Both the position numbers and the translations under genes were made by a program. Below, piece after piece: positions 25,161 to 37,799 of a DNA stretch of 64,000 nt. Each line of letters opens with the position of its first letter. Within the stretch, counting starts at the first letter, position 1. The stretch is from NCBI GenBank assembly GCA_003049465.1, contig PYSS01000031.1:124001-188000 (forward strand). Direction: 5' to 3'. The notes under the pieces were generated by a model, which made no database searches, was not told the origin of the DNA, and was given only the letters and a program-made list of their open reading frames with translations. The DNA is from Magnaporthiopsis rhizophila (lineage: Eukaryota; Ascomycota; Sordariomycetes; Magnaporthales; Magnaporthaceae).

Positions 25161-25649
25161 TGCTAAACAGCACGGGCCAAAAAAAAAAACTTATTTGCTT
25201 AACAAATATGCTATCGAGCGGAAAAAAGGCATTCCTTTGCTTTTAAATCTTTCACCGACCTTTTCCTAAATTTCAAAAATCCGACGGGTAAATATTTAGC
25301 GCTAAATCCTCTGCTTAACCGTCTGTATTGTCTTTCGATAATATTAATCAGTATTAGCAGGAAAGGGTTTTTTCTGTTCAGTTGGCTCGGAGATTTTCAA
25401 AAGGGGTGAATAATAATTTTTATAATCTGGGGAAATCCTATTATTATGCACAAAAAAAAGGAATTTATCTGCCTAAGGAAGGGCAAAAAACTGCCCTTTT
25501 ATCTGCGCGGAGGCGATCGCCCAAAGGGCGATCCGCTGCTTTAGCTGCATAGGCCGGTTGGCCTGTGCAGAATCCAAAAGGGCCCAGAGGGTCCCTCCAT
25601 TCCGTCCTCCTTTTCCGGATCGCACGCGCACAGAATGCCTATTCCAACA
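25161..25649 (-). repeat. Copia 5' LTR, copy B
   Basis: 489 bp, starts (minus) TGTTGGAATAGGC and ends at TTTAGCA before ATTAGGTTA. Hairpins at 25547-25568, 25515-25533 (GATCGCCC aaa GGGCGATC) and 25479-25498 lie within a GC-rich patch that has resisted RIP better than the surrounding DNA. Confidence 0.7.
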
Positions 25650-27967
25650 GTTTTATATTATAATATTTTAAATTTATGCTTAAAAATAATATCGATTTTA
25701 ATTATAAAATAATTATTAATATTATGTATTTGGATGGCAAATAAATGCTTTATATAATTAATATAAATATTGCGTTTAGTATAATAATATTTTTTAAAAA
25801 GAAATTAGCTAAAAAAATATGGGAAATTTTTAAATATTGCTAGTTTAATATTTATTTTGGCCCGTTTAATATTATATTTTATAATGCAGGAACCAATTTT
25901 ATTATGAGCAAATTCCAGGTAAAAATAAAATTTTTTAGGATTATATGCTATTAGGTTTTAATAAAAGCATATTGATTAATAAATAAGGTTAAAAGCTATT
26001 ATGGATCTTTTAACGGGTTTATGAAATAATCAGGAAGAAATATTTTGATATCCACCCCGATTTGGCGTTTTAAAAAGTAATTAAAATATTAAATAATATT
26101 ATAAGGCCTAATAAATTAATCCTTATTTTGCTTATTTTTAGTGCCATACCGTAATTTAATAATAATTTAGCATTTTTTGGAATACAGGTTTAACAAGTGG
26201 CAGCAATTACTAAAATTATAATAAAATTGCGCAAATTTTTGCCAAACGGAAAATAAACGATGCTTTAAATATGCATAATAATCCGAGCATTATAAGAATA
26301 TTGCCCAATTTTTTCGCTTTAGGAAATAAGGTTTTTGTTTATCGAAAAAAATAAAAATGGCAGGAACCTTTTAAAGTGCTATTTGTAATAAAAAATAAAA
26401 TTATAATAAATATGCCAAATAATCCAGCAATATTTTGGAGTATTATTTATAAACTTTATTATAAATTGGAGAAGTAACAAATAGCAGGTTTAAAAAAACA
26501 GCCGGAATTATTTAAATATCCAGGCCTAAACCAGCCGCAGTTTTAAGGATAGCTTTACAAAAATACAGAACGGTAAATTGATAATTTAACAAATATCAGT
26601 CAGGATAATTCAAAAATTGAAAAATTACTGTTATTTTTTTTGTATAAATAAGGGAAGCCGTGCAGGGTATCTAAACCACCTGTATTTTCGGTTATTATAT
26701 TAGCCGATAAACCGGCACCCAAATAATATGAATAATTTTGGTATAACCCCGAGGCAGCAAATATCCCAATAGCGTTTATAAGCGCAAAAAAAATGGAATT
26801 TATACGCTTAACGCTTTATTATTAACAGATTAAAAAAATTATAACCCCAAATAAACCTTTTAAATAATTTAACCAAAAGGAAATTGGTAATTTGCTGGTT
26901 AATAATATAATTAAGCCGATTAAATAATACCAAATTAATAAATTGGCAAAAATTTTTGAAATATGTATAGTTAAAAAAATTAAAGGGATAAATGCAAACT
27001 TTTACAAAAAATTGAAATTTGTGGTATAAGGATATAGTAATTAGGAAAAATTAATATTGTTTATTTAATCCCCGATAATTATGCGATACAGTTAATGCCT
27101 GATTTTTGCGTTTGCATTAACCTTTATAATTATAGGGAACCAGCTGATAATCCAAAATGTTAGCCGGGTATATACCTGGGCCGAAACCGGGCTGCAAAGG
27201 ATTATTTACCTGCGCTTTTTTATAAAATTGCAGCAATAATACCCTTTTGGAACCATATTTTGTTTGAATAAACCGCTTTACGGATTGGCTAAAGCCGGAT
27301 TATATTGGTTTATAATATATTAAAAATATTATAAAAAACGATTGGATTGTTTCATTTTTAATTATAATTTTTGTTTGTTTATTTTAAAAATTGGCAAAAA
27401 TTTTGGAATTATTGGTATGCAAATTAATAATATGCTAAATTTAAATAGTAAAAAATTTATAAAAAAAGAAAAAATTACCTTTTAAAAGGCAGGTTTTAAA
27501 GTTAAACCGAGATTTATTCTAAATTTTGGTAATAAAGGTTATTTTAATAGCTGCAAAATTACGATCGGTAAAACGATTATTTATATATAGCAAAAGGGAT
27601 AAACAGATCGGTTTAAGCTTGTGCCTTATAATGGCAATAATATTTAATAACAGTATATTATTTACTATGCACAAGGGGCATATATTAGTTTGATATGCCA
27701 GCCGGAAGCCGTTTTTGATTATTTTATAGCAATATAAGCTAAAAAACCCCAGGATACGGATATTAAAAAATTTAATAAATGCATCCATTAGCAAATTAAT
27801 AATACGGATAAAAGCTTAAATTATATTTAATTCGATTTGTTAAAAGCAAAATTATTTATATTTATGGACAAATTTTTTGCTAATAATAAGGATTTTAATT
27901 TATAAATCGGTTTTGCGATTATTTTTGGAGTTAAAACCAGCATAAAGCAAAAAAATAATTTTTAATA
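25650..27967 (+). mobile_element. Ty1/Copia pol fragment (integrase, RT, RNase H)
   Basis: Plus-strand Copia pol in the order IN-RT-RNH. Translation across stops gives an integrase core from ~25690 with MYLDGK, FGPFNII and NAGTNFI (GPPDxIVTDAGTNF). The IN C-terminus at 26250-26470 has GNKVFVYRKK (VxVYREK) and KWQEPFKVL (KWEGPFxLL). RT/RNase H at 27000-27960 has NKPLYGLAKAG, CQPEAVFDYF and FANNKDF. The order IN before RT distinguishes it from the Gypsy elements. It could be the 3' half of copy A. It begins inside the pre-integrase region right after copy B's LTR and stops in RNase H at the D terminal repeat. Confidence 0.8.
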
Positions 27968-28093
27968 TCACGGCACAGCAGCTGGATGCTAGCTTAAAGA
28001 TCTGTTGTTGCACAAAAAGGCAGATCCGCTAGCTCCGTAAAAAAGCGGCGGATTACTAGCTAAATACAGGTGTGCGGGCTTGGTCCCGTAACA
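27968..28093 (-). repeat. Short terminal direct repeat (3' LTR) of D
   Basis: 126 bp with ends TATCACGG and CCGTAACA on the plus strand; the original termini were probably TGTCACGG/CCGTGACA. It is in the same orientation as 42835-42962 and differs mainly by transitions. The adjacent minus-strand AATGGGTGGTAC may be the polypurine tract. An alternative reading is a small mobile element present twice, but the position at both ends of D favours LTRs. Confidence 0.65.
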
Positions 28094-30049
28094 GTACCAC
28101 CCATTAAAACCGCAATTGATCCTCCAACTGCCAATTAATGCTGTATTATCGCCTGCATTTTGCTATCGTTTGGGTTTGGCTGGGCAGTTACGTAACATTG
28201 CGTTCCCAGCGTTGCACCGTCGTTTACATCGTATCCCGGCGCATCAGTATTAATAATAAGGCATTTCCCAATTGCCAATTGATACTGTGCTATTACTCGC
28301 CTCGAATGAGCTGTTACGTGGTGTTGCATTATTATTTTTGCGCTGCCGTTTGCATAGCATTATGGCGCATTATTATTAATAATAAAATGTTTCTTTCCAA
28401 TTGGGAAATTGCTGTTTTGCTTTTTGCTTTCATGTGCTTCTGTTCTTGTTATTTTGCTTTATTTTTTTTCTTTTTGGGCCTTTGCTTTTTTTCTTTTTTC
28501 CTTTTTTTTTACGATCGGCATATTAACTATGCATTATTTTGTTTCATTTTTGTTCGCATTTGCCTACCTTTTTGCCTGCGTTCCAATATCCTGCTGCTCC
28601 TTTTGTTATTTTTTTATTATTATTAGCAATATAATAGCACCGATCCAAAACAAGCCCGGTTTTATTTGGGATTTTTTTTTCCGCGTTTTTTTATGCATAT
28701 ATTATATCCGCACGCATATTTTGGCATACATCCGGTTTTTTGGTTATATTGCTAGTATTACAGGTATTTTTAACCCTTTTAAGGATATAAAGTTTTTTTG
28801 CCCCTGCACTGGCGGCAAGAATAAAACCGGAACATCCGTTAGTTATAATCAGTATTTTTTCTGTTATAAGTTTTATAAAAAGATAAATTGCGCCGGTGCT
28901 TTATTTTAATTTTGCTATATTTTTTATATAATTTTTATTTGTTAACATTTTGCTTATTAGGCTATAATTTTAATAAAGGGCAATTTTTATAATTTTATTA
29001 AACTGGTTGGTACTGCTAAGGTTGTATAAATAAAGGGCAATAATAAGCTTTTTTCTAAGGGCTGCCAGTTTTTCCCTAATAATGCACCGGCGGGTACCGA
29101 TAATAGCAATTATTTTGTTTTTCCGGACCGGTATTGGATTATTGCAGCCCAAGCTATTATTAAATTTATTAATATTTTTGTTAATACCGAAATGCATATC
29201 CGAAATGCTTATAGCCAAGCCGGTTTATTAAAAAGCCGAAATATATATAACCCGCTATTATTGCACCGCCCTGTTTTATTTTTGATTTGCCCTTATAGGC
29301 CAAGGCTTTTAATATTATTATTTTTTTGCGTTGCGCAGCTTTGGCTGCTTTTCGCTAAAGCTTGATGCCGTATTGTGCTTATTTGGATCCTGAGCAATAG
29401 GATGCTTTGAACCTGGTGCATTACTTTTTTATTGTTTTTTTATCGGCGCATATATATAATTTTTTTTTTTAGCTGCAGTTTTGCACTAGCAATCCTGGTT
29501 ATAATGCCTGGGTTACTGCTAAGGCCGCTTTTAAGGCCAAGTTTATTGTTATTTACAATATATATATTGCTAACCTTATTAACGCGCAAGTAGCGCATTT
29601 TGCCAGGCGGTGGCGGCAGCCGAGGTTAAACAAAAGGAGGCTGATATCCGGGATATTAACGAGATATTTTAACGGCGTTACGCTTGGTTGGCTGGCCATT
29701 TTCGTAACTATATTGCTAGCTTTGCCGCATAATTTTATAACGGTTATTCCCCGGTATTTTTTCGGCATTTTTTTTTCTTTTTATTTTGGTTTTCCCGGTA
29801 TATTACTGGTATGCGCCCCAATAATAAATAAATAAATAGGTTTTTTTTTGGTTCGAGGCTGGCTTGCCTTGAATGCTTATTTGTTTTTTTCCATATTTTT
29901 GCCCCTTTTATACCTGTATTGCTTTATACTGTTATTATTATTTTGGGCCTTATTTCCGTTTAGGCCTGCCCTTTGGTTTGCGTTGTACTGTAGCTTTTCT
30001 TTTGTCCGTTGCGCAAAACTGGCAGTGCCCGGGTTATGTGCCGGTATAT
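28094..30049. other. Unassigned 3' region of chromovirus D
   Basis: About 1.95 kb between the chromodomain and the 3' LTR. It starts with two diverged tandem units of ~130-140 bp (about 28127-28266 and 28267-28400), each beginning CAA(C/T)TGCCAATT(A/G)AT and ending in a TTAATAATAA stretch. Minus-strand open pieces at 28970-29218 and 29553-29768 are Lys/Cys-containing (the second ends with a CRHRLAKCATC motif). Plus-strand pieces at 28138-28909 and 29848-30123 are hydrophobic, as T-rich DNA often is. I recognise no family, and a broken accessory ORF is possible. Confidence 0.5.
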
Positions 30050-31500
30050 TGCTTGAATCCTGTTATTATTCCGATAGGCCTGGTTTATTAAAATGTTTGG
30101 TATGGAAATTTTTAATTGCCTGATTTGCCTTTTTTAGGTTGGTGTTTGGCTATTATATTGGTTTATAAAATGCCAGCCATTTAACCCTGTATTGCAATTT
30201 GCTGTTTACCGTTTTCAAATTAAAAATGCTATCGAAATGCTATTTTTTTACCGGTTTTTTATCTGGATTATTAGCATTTTTTACCAGAATTACGCCCGTG
30301 GCCTGCTTATCGTGTTTTTTGTTTATTTTTTTTTGCCCCGGTAAACCTGGATTTTCCCTTTGGATTAGGGATATATAAAAAACGGGGAATAGGTTGTATT
30401 ACGCTGGTAATTTAATAATTAAAACCCTGGGATATACTTTTATAATTAGGAAAAAATTTATTTATTTTTTGCTAAATTTGTTTATTGATTTGGATATATT
30501 TATATTTTTTATACTGATCCAAATAAGGTTTTCCTTTTTAAATATTCCGGTATTGGTTTGGTAACGGTTGGTTACTTTTTTGTACCTCTTTTTACTGGTG
30601 TTTGCCACGGTTTTTATATAATTTTATACCTTTTGCACCCTATCGGTTATTATAATTATATTATATAATTTTTTTTATTTTGCCGGTATATTAACAAATT
30701 ATTATTTTATTTTGGCTTTATTTTTATATATGGATTTTATTTATAATTTGCAAAAAACAGGAATATGCCAGTTATTTCCGATATATGGTTATTATTAGCA
30801 AATTCCGCTAATAATAACCAGTTTGCCCAATTATCCTGATAAAAGGAGCAAAACGTTCGGAGGTATTATTTTATATAAATATTTAGGATTTTTATTTAAC
30901 TGTTAAATTTTGGATAAAATGCTAATAAATATTTAAATATTACCTTTAGCCTCCAATTTAACTTTTTCCAAACAATTAAAACAAATTGCCGGCCCTTATC
31001 GGAAATAATTGTATTGGGTGTACTATACAAGCAATATATTTGCGCAAACAAGGCATTTGCCAAGCATCCTGTATCGGTTTTTATTATCGGAATATAATAG
31101 TGCATTTTTATTAATTTATCTGCTATAACCATAATATAATAATAAATAATACTTTATTATTTGCATGGTGGAAATAGGCCAATATAATTGACGGATATAT
31201 CCGCTGATAGGCAAAAAAGTATAGGTAAAAATTTCAACAGGCCTATTGGGGATTTTTTTTTATTTTAGCTACTTTGTATAAATAATATCCCCGAATAAAT
31301 ATATTAATATCCCGCAAAAATTTGGGCCAAAAATATATCCGCTGCAGCAGGTTCCATATTTTGCTGTATCCTAGGTATCCGCCTGGGGGAAGGTTATGCA
31401 TTTTATGCAAAATTTGCAGCTATAAAGCATTATTAAATAAAATAAATAGCTTATCCTTATAATAAATCCGCTTGCAAATCGCTTTGCAATTTATTTTTGC
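30050..31500 (-). pseudogene. D integrase and chromodomain, degraded
   Basis: From high to low coordinate: a zinc-binding region (LQILHKMHNLPPGGYLGY, LLQRIYFWPKFLRDI: H-H-type with RxYYWPxM) and the catalytic core in the open piece 30896-31132 (VIADKLIKMHYYIP, TIISDKGRQF). Next come YLRTFCSFYQDNWANWLLL and EFANNNH (LAEFAYNN), LPGQKK, and a chromodomain with KLQYRVKWLAFYKP then IKNFHTKH near 30050-30230. Order and motifs are those of chromovirus integrases. Stops are scattered. Confidence 0.8.
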
Positions 31501-31505
31501 CATTT

Positions 31506-31999
31506 TGTTACAAACGGTTCTCTGCTCCTAGGGTAGGGTACGCTAGGAGAGGTGCTAAGCAGTATGATTTTCACAAGGTCGCTTGTGCTGAAAGAACTGG
31601 ATAATAACAAAGGTTTCGATTATTTGCCCAAAGGGATACTTTGGAGCTAATTTAGGTTGATTAATGCCAAGGCCTTAGTTAAAAGCTATTTTAACACAGT
31701 AGGAATTTTTTGCCTTATATACCAGCAATTCTTCCTTATTATATTTGTGCTATATTTGTTATATTTGTCATATTACATAACGAACATATTATTGTGCTAT
31801 ATTTGTTATATTTGTTATATTACATAATAAATATATCAAATATATCACCTGTATTTAGGTAAATACCTAATTATGTGATTTTCTTTTTTTTAGCTTGGTT
31901 TTGGTCATTCGGCCCCTGGCTTTTATGATTGCGGGGTAAAGGCGTCCCGCTGGGGGTTAGCCTTAGCCCTTTTGTTTTTTGCCAGCTATGATTGTAATA
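31506..31999 (-). repeat. 3' LTR of G3
   Basis: 494 bp, TGTTACAAACGG to ATTGTAATA. Contains the hairpin-repeat U3 module (about 31745-31850), expanded relative to G1. Confidence 0.9.
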
Positions 32000-32015
32000 T
32001 CAGGTTTCCCCTTTT

Positions 32016-32690
32016 AAGCCAAATTCTTTTGGCCAAAACTTGCAGCCCCAACTTTTTGTTAATAATAAGTATTTTTTTTCCTTATTATTTTCCGTTCCCT
32101 TTTTTTTTAACAGGATATTTGGTTGGGTACAAAAATGCAAATCGGTATTATTAATTATTTATCAAAATAACCTTTTTATTTTTTTTTTTTTTTCCTTAAT
32201 TAAAATATTTTCCTGTTTTTCTTGCAAAGCTTTTGGTTATTCCAGGTACGAGGTTTCCCCCCGAAATTTTTTTCGGTACGTGAAATGTATTTGTCAGGGG
32301 CGGTTTCGATGCAACGTTTTTGGCCTTATTTTAAAACAGCTTTATTTCATTAGCAATCAGCACGCAAAGCTGAAAACCGAGCTAAAAGCTGCCGAAAAAA
32401 AATATTATATTGTTAAACAAAAATTAGTTATTATTAGCATTTAAATTAAGCATTTTTGCAAACAGAAAAAGATATGGTTTAAAAAAAAAATGCGTGCGAT
32501 CCGTTGCAGGATTAATAGCGTTAAAAAATTGGAATGAATCAAGCAAAAGAAGGCTAAAGCGGCGGTTATACAGGTTTTTGCTGCGCTTTTAGCCTTTTTG
32601 TCCCTCGATTTTCCCTTTTTACCTTTTAATTAGGACAGGCTTGGGATTTATCCGAATTTTGACCTGTTTGCCCTTTTTTAACCGGATAAA
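32016..32690 (+). pseudogene. Antisense Zn2Cys6-like ORF trace in G3
   Basis: The longest surviving piece of the antisense ORF is open from 32040 to 32444. Ligand positions at 32214-32312 keep the spacing x2-x7-x9-x2-x7, with four Cys and two Tyr. They are followed by QHAKLKTELKAAEKKYY, a coiled-coil-like stretch. After two stops it continues with KKMRAIRCRINSVKKLE and IKQKKAKAAV, then a Leu/Pro/Phe-rich tail to ~32690. The architecture is cysteine cluster, coiled coil, basic helix, tail. It lies opposite to pol and upstream of nothing else coding. Confidence 0.7.
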
Positions 32691-32999
32691 TTGATAAGTT
32701 TTTAACAATTTTTTTAAATTGCTTTATTGCAATAATAATATATCTTGATCCTTATTAAAAGGTTCTGGGTTTAATTTTTAATATAACCTTTAATATAATA
32801 ATATTCCGCTATTATAGCAATACATTATCAAATTAAGCCTTTTTTTTTTTTTTTTTTTTTTGCTAACCTTTTTATAATTATTTTTGCCGATATTTTTGTA
32901 AAACTTTTTGGCAATTTATAAGGTTTGTTTTTTTTTTTTATATATTATGCTTATATTTATACTTTGCCTATTTAACCAAATATTACTGTTTATGGTAGT

Positions 33000-34200
33000 A
33001 TATTTTGTTATTAAGGATTTTTTTAACTTTTTATTTTTGGTCCGGGTCGATTTTTATTAATTTTGTGCTTTCCGAACCAGGTGGTGCTGGTTTTAGCAAA
33101 AAAATATAAAAAATAAGGTGGATTTTTATGATTAGCAATAATTAAAATTTATAATTAACTGGTAAAATTATTTTTTTAACCCTAAATAATCCGAATTTTT
33201 TATAATCCAGCTTATTATTTGGCCGTTTTATTTTAATATTGCAGCGCAAAAGATAAATGCTATCCTTTTTTTTAAAGGTTGGTTTTTTAAGCCTTTTTTT
33301 ATTTGCCTGGGTAGATATATATTTCCGAAACTTTTCAAACTTTTTTTGCAAATGCTTATATAGCCTAATTATTTTGGTAATTTATATTTTTGTTATTAAA
33401 GTGTTTTTTTCTGCTTTAGGTTTTTTGTACACCGTAAGTATAAATTTATAATTTGCAAAAAATGGCATTATTCCTGTACTTTTGTATACCAAACTATTAT
33501 AAATAAATTAAGCCATAAAAAATAATTATATCCAATTAATTTATTTATAATTAATATAATAATATAAATATTATTTTATGGTTTGGTTTATCTGTTCCAT
33601 TTATCCATCCGTTTCGGGATAATAGGCTATTAATAATGCATATTTTGCTCCAAATTTTGCTATTAAAACCCTCCAAAACTTATTTATAAACAGTTTATCT
33701 CGATCTGTGATCAGTTTATCGGATATTTTATATTCCAATATTACATTTCTGATAAAAATATACGCTAGTTTTATAATATTACTATTTTTTTTATAAGGTA
33801 AAAATAAAGCATATTTGGTAAACCTATTTATTATTATTAAAATATTGTTATACTGGATATTTATTAATAGTTTTTTTGATTTAAAAAGTTTAATTATAAA
33901 ATTTATTGTAATTTTTTGCTATATTTTGCTAAGCGCTAACAAAAGCTGAAATAATCCGTAAGATTTATACCTGCTGGCCTTATTTTTTGTACAATTTTTA
34001 TAATTTTTAATTGCTTTTCGTATTTCGGTGCGGGTTTTTATAAACCTGTAATATTATTAAAATCTTTTCCAGATTTTAATAATCCCCTGGTATTTATTAA
34101 TTATTTGGTTATAAATTTGCTGGATTTTTTCTGGGGTTTAATTTTTTTATTGGATTATTTTGGCCAATGCCCGTTATACCGGGATTAGGGATCCGTTTGG
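33000..34200 (-). pseudogene. G3 integrase remnant
   Basis: The open piece 33142-33351 (minus) matches the post-core region of the G4 integrase: RLKKPTFKKKDSIYLLR against RIKEPTFKKRDNIYLFR, then IKIKRPNNKLDYKKFGLF. This is the GPY/F-like module (KRPSxKLDxKxxGPF). The catalytic core lies to the right, broken by stops. Confidence 0.7.
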
Positions 34201-34699
34201 TCCTTTGGCTAAAACTGCGCATATTTTTGGTGGTATATCTATCTAATAGTTTGGTTAACGGTTTAAAGCATTCGTTTGGCTATTTTTTAACCCTTTTTTA
34301 ACTTTGATTCGAAAGTTATAATTTTAAAAGAATTAGCTTTATTGGATTTATTTTTTGTTTAATACCTGGCTGGTGGTAAATTGTGATAGGTTTTTGTGAT
34401 TGGTATATATTATAATTTGGTGGTTGGTTTTATACAAATATACCCTTTATTCCTCCAAAGTTTTAATAATAATAAGGAGCTTTTTATCGTGGATTTGATA
34501 ATTTAGCTTAGGTTTATTTAATTTTTGCAAAAAAAATGCGCAAAAGTACAGTTTTTTTTGATTATTTCGCTGCTCTAATTATTTTCTAATAGCAAAATCC
34601 AATATATTAATTTTAATTTTAAAAGGTTTTTTTGGGTTTGGTATTGTTAATACCGGTATTTGGATAATAGCCTTTTTTAGCAAATCGAAAGCTGCTTAT

Positions 34700-35660
34700 T
34701 TTTATATCCCCTAATAAAACTGGGTATTATTTTTGGTAAAATTCATAAATAGTATGGCCTTTTTGCTAAAATTTTGGATAAATTTTCGGTAAAAGTTTAA
34801 AAACCCTAAAAAACCTCGCATTTTTTTAATTATAATAAATATAGGCCAGTTTTTTACCGCCTGTACCTTTTTGGGTTCCATCCAAATTTTCCTTTATTTA
34901 ATAACAAATCCGAGGAAAATTATTTTTAAAAAATGCTATATGCATTTATCCGGGTTAACCAAAAGTTTTGTATCCTGCAATTTTTGTAGCACCTTATATA
35001 CGTGCTGTTTATATTTTTCCAATATATTTAAAAAAATCAGGATATTATCCAGGTACGTAAGGGCAAAAATATCGAGGTACTTTTGTAATACGTGGTTAAT
35101 TATTCGCTAAAATGTGGCTGGTGCATTGGTAAGCCCGAAAATTATTACCAGTAATTCGAAAACTCCAAGCTTAATCCAAAAAGCGGTTTTTTATTTATCC
35201 CTTTTTTTGATTTTTAGCAGGCTATAAGTTTTGTATAAATTTAGGGCTGTAAATCACCGGTTTTTTCCAAGCCTATTTTTAAGTTCGTCGATTAGGGGTA
35301 AAAAATACCGATTTTTTATTATTTTTTGATTTAACGGACGATAATCGATATATATCCGTTCCTCCCTATTTTTTTTAAAAATAAACAAAATTTTATATCC
35401 CATAGGGAAATTAAAAGGTCTGGTAAATTTTTTTTTGATTTTTTTTTTTAGCTATTTTTATAATAGCTTTTTTTACCAAGGATTTAATCGATATAGCTTT
35501 TGGTATTTGAGTTATACTTCCGGTTTAAGCTTAATTTTATAATTAAACGGTTTATATTCCGGTAATACCGTTTCCAAATTTTTCTGAAATAATTTCTAAT
35601 ATTTATAATATTTTTTAGAAACATTTTTAAATTCATTTTTAATAACTTTTTGTTTGTCGG
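34700..35660 (-). pseudogene. G3 reverse transcriptase remnant
   Basis: Nucleotide-level match to the RT of G1, G2 and G4 in this orientation. The complement of 35280-35420 contains the CCGATTTTTTATT and TCGATATATATCCGTT blocks that encode KNRYF and RIYIDY in the family. No long frame remains. Confidence 0.6.
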
Positions 35661-37799
35661 GTTTGTTTATATCCGTGTTTGCTGGCATTTTGGTTAGTAC
35701 GGTTTGCTAAGGCTAATTGTTATATCCTGCTGCTATTACGGTTATCCTTTCTGGCATCCGATTTTTATTATCCGGGGCCTGCAGTTATTGGGCTTTTTTG
35801 CTGGTTAATGGTAATTTTTTTTATTAAATTTGTTCGGTAACCCAATTTATTAAAGGGTTATATTTTTTGAGCTATAAAATACCTAAAATTAGATTTTCCT
35901 TTTTTATATTTATAATATTCAGGGTTATTTTGCAAGTTTTTCCCAAAAATTAAAATTTGAAATAATCAGTTTTAATATCGATTTTTTTTTTATTAAACGT
36001 AATTAGCTTTTATTTTATTATTATAAGGTTATATGGTTCTTTTTTTTAATGCATTAAAATGCTGTACCTTTTTACTGCTTTTGGTAAAAAATAGTTTTTT
36101 TGGGTTTTGCAATCGATTATAATTTTTATTTTTCGCTTTTTCCAGTATATTATTATTTTAATATATTTATATTAGTTAATAATCGTTATTATTAGGGATT
36201 TTGCTGGTTATTGCCCTATTTGTGCCTTATTTTTGGGTAAGCTCCCTAATTTTTTGCTTGGGGTGCCTTTTTTTGGTCCCCATTTATTCCCGAACGGGTT
36301 TTTAAACGGGTTTATCCATTTGTTCAGGTTTGTGTTTTTTTTTTTATATGGATTTTGCATTTTGGTTTTTTATATATCTGGTACGTAAAAATTTTTGCCA
36401 TGCATATTATAAAGTACGCTGGTAATAATTCGAAGGTTGCTGCGAAACTTTTATAGCTTATTTTCGCCATTCACCATTTCGGAAGCTGGTATTCCTGTTA
36501 TGGGTATCGTACTGGTTTTTTTCCTTTCCTTTGTGGAAAAAAGTTATGTTTCAGCTTTTTGGCTATATATTACCTGCAATTATTATATAGGTATTCGGCC
36601 CAAAAAAGCTTATTATAATGGCCTGTATTAAGGTCCATATTTTTGTGGTTTAATACATATGGCTGTGCTAACCATTAGTCCAGGTTCGGAATATTTTCGA
36701 ATAGTGCCCCGTAATAAATAATCGATTGGTTATTTTTTAACTAATCCAGGGGTTTTTTTTTATCGTTTTGCGCCGGTTTTTTGCGCATTAAACTATTAAT
36801 AGGTTTGGGTTAATCCCAAAATTATCGATTTATTTCCAAAAACCTAAGTAAAATATATACTTTTTGTATTTTTTTTTTAGTTATAAGGGGTTATTTTTTT
36901 ATATCGATTAGTTGCTGATCGAATTTTTGCTGGAGTTTTTTAAAATTAACCATATATTATTTTTTGCTGGGTTTTTTATTATTAGGGTCCGTTTTTGTGG
37001 TTTTTTAGTATTTTATTAGGCCCAATTTTTTTTTCTGGGCTTGCAGTTAATATATTTAACCCAAAGGCGGTTTTACCTTTATATTTATATTTAAATTTTT
37101 TTCAAAATTGTTAACCGAGGTGTTTGATATACTTTTGCACCAGGTTAATTTTTTAAATTTTTTGCCACCACCCCGGGATTGGCCAGTTTGTTATAATATA
37201 GCAAATTATTATTTGGGGTAATACCCTATGGTATTTTTATCGGAATAATGGGTTATACAATTTTTGTTAAAACAATAAGTTTAACTGAATAATACTCCGG
37301 GGCACAGGCTTTTTTTTGCTACTTATTTGGTTATTTTGGGAAAATTTGGGGTTATAGGCTAACAATTTTTTGGTATACTTTTTTGGCAAAGGACGGCCGT
37401 TTGTTGGTTTTTTTAAAAACAATTTTTTTTAATATATTTTTTTTTTTCATATTTGAAATATTTTTTGTTTTTTAGGTTTTTGAACCTGATATATTTTTGT
37501 TTTTTATATTAATATATGGTTTTTGCGCTAAAATTTATAGGTTTAAAGTGTATATTATAAATTATGGATTGTTGCTGTTTTGCTTTTTTTTGGTTGGCTT
37601 TGTTATTTTACATTACTGGTTTGGTTTGCTGGATTTTTTTTTTAAAATAACGTTTGTATAATTTATTACTGATATGGATAGCTGTAATAATATAATTGAT
37701 AAAATTTTCAGGTTATTTTTGTTTAAATAGTTTGTTTTTTATATTATTTTTTAGCCCTTAATAAAGCTGGGTTATTTTAGTATTTTTCGTTCAGTTAAA

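Larger units (their letters stand above)
22962..25649 (-). mobile_element. Ty1/Copia copy B, 5' half, inverted relative to copy A
   Basis: Reads leftwards from an LTR at 25161-25649, through gag, to the protease frame 23257-23511, ending at 22962 against the family G solo LTR. The part from 23390 to 25649 is the reverse complement of copy A (12957-15229) apart from RIP changes and small indels. Copy B has no 3' LTR in the window. Confidence 0.75.

Noticed and set aside
28138..28909. Overlapping plus-strand ORFs of 162 and 166 codons, apparently membrane proteins
   Set aside because: Phe/Cys/Leu-rich composition follows from T-rich RIP-type DNA, and the region lies inside element D.
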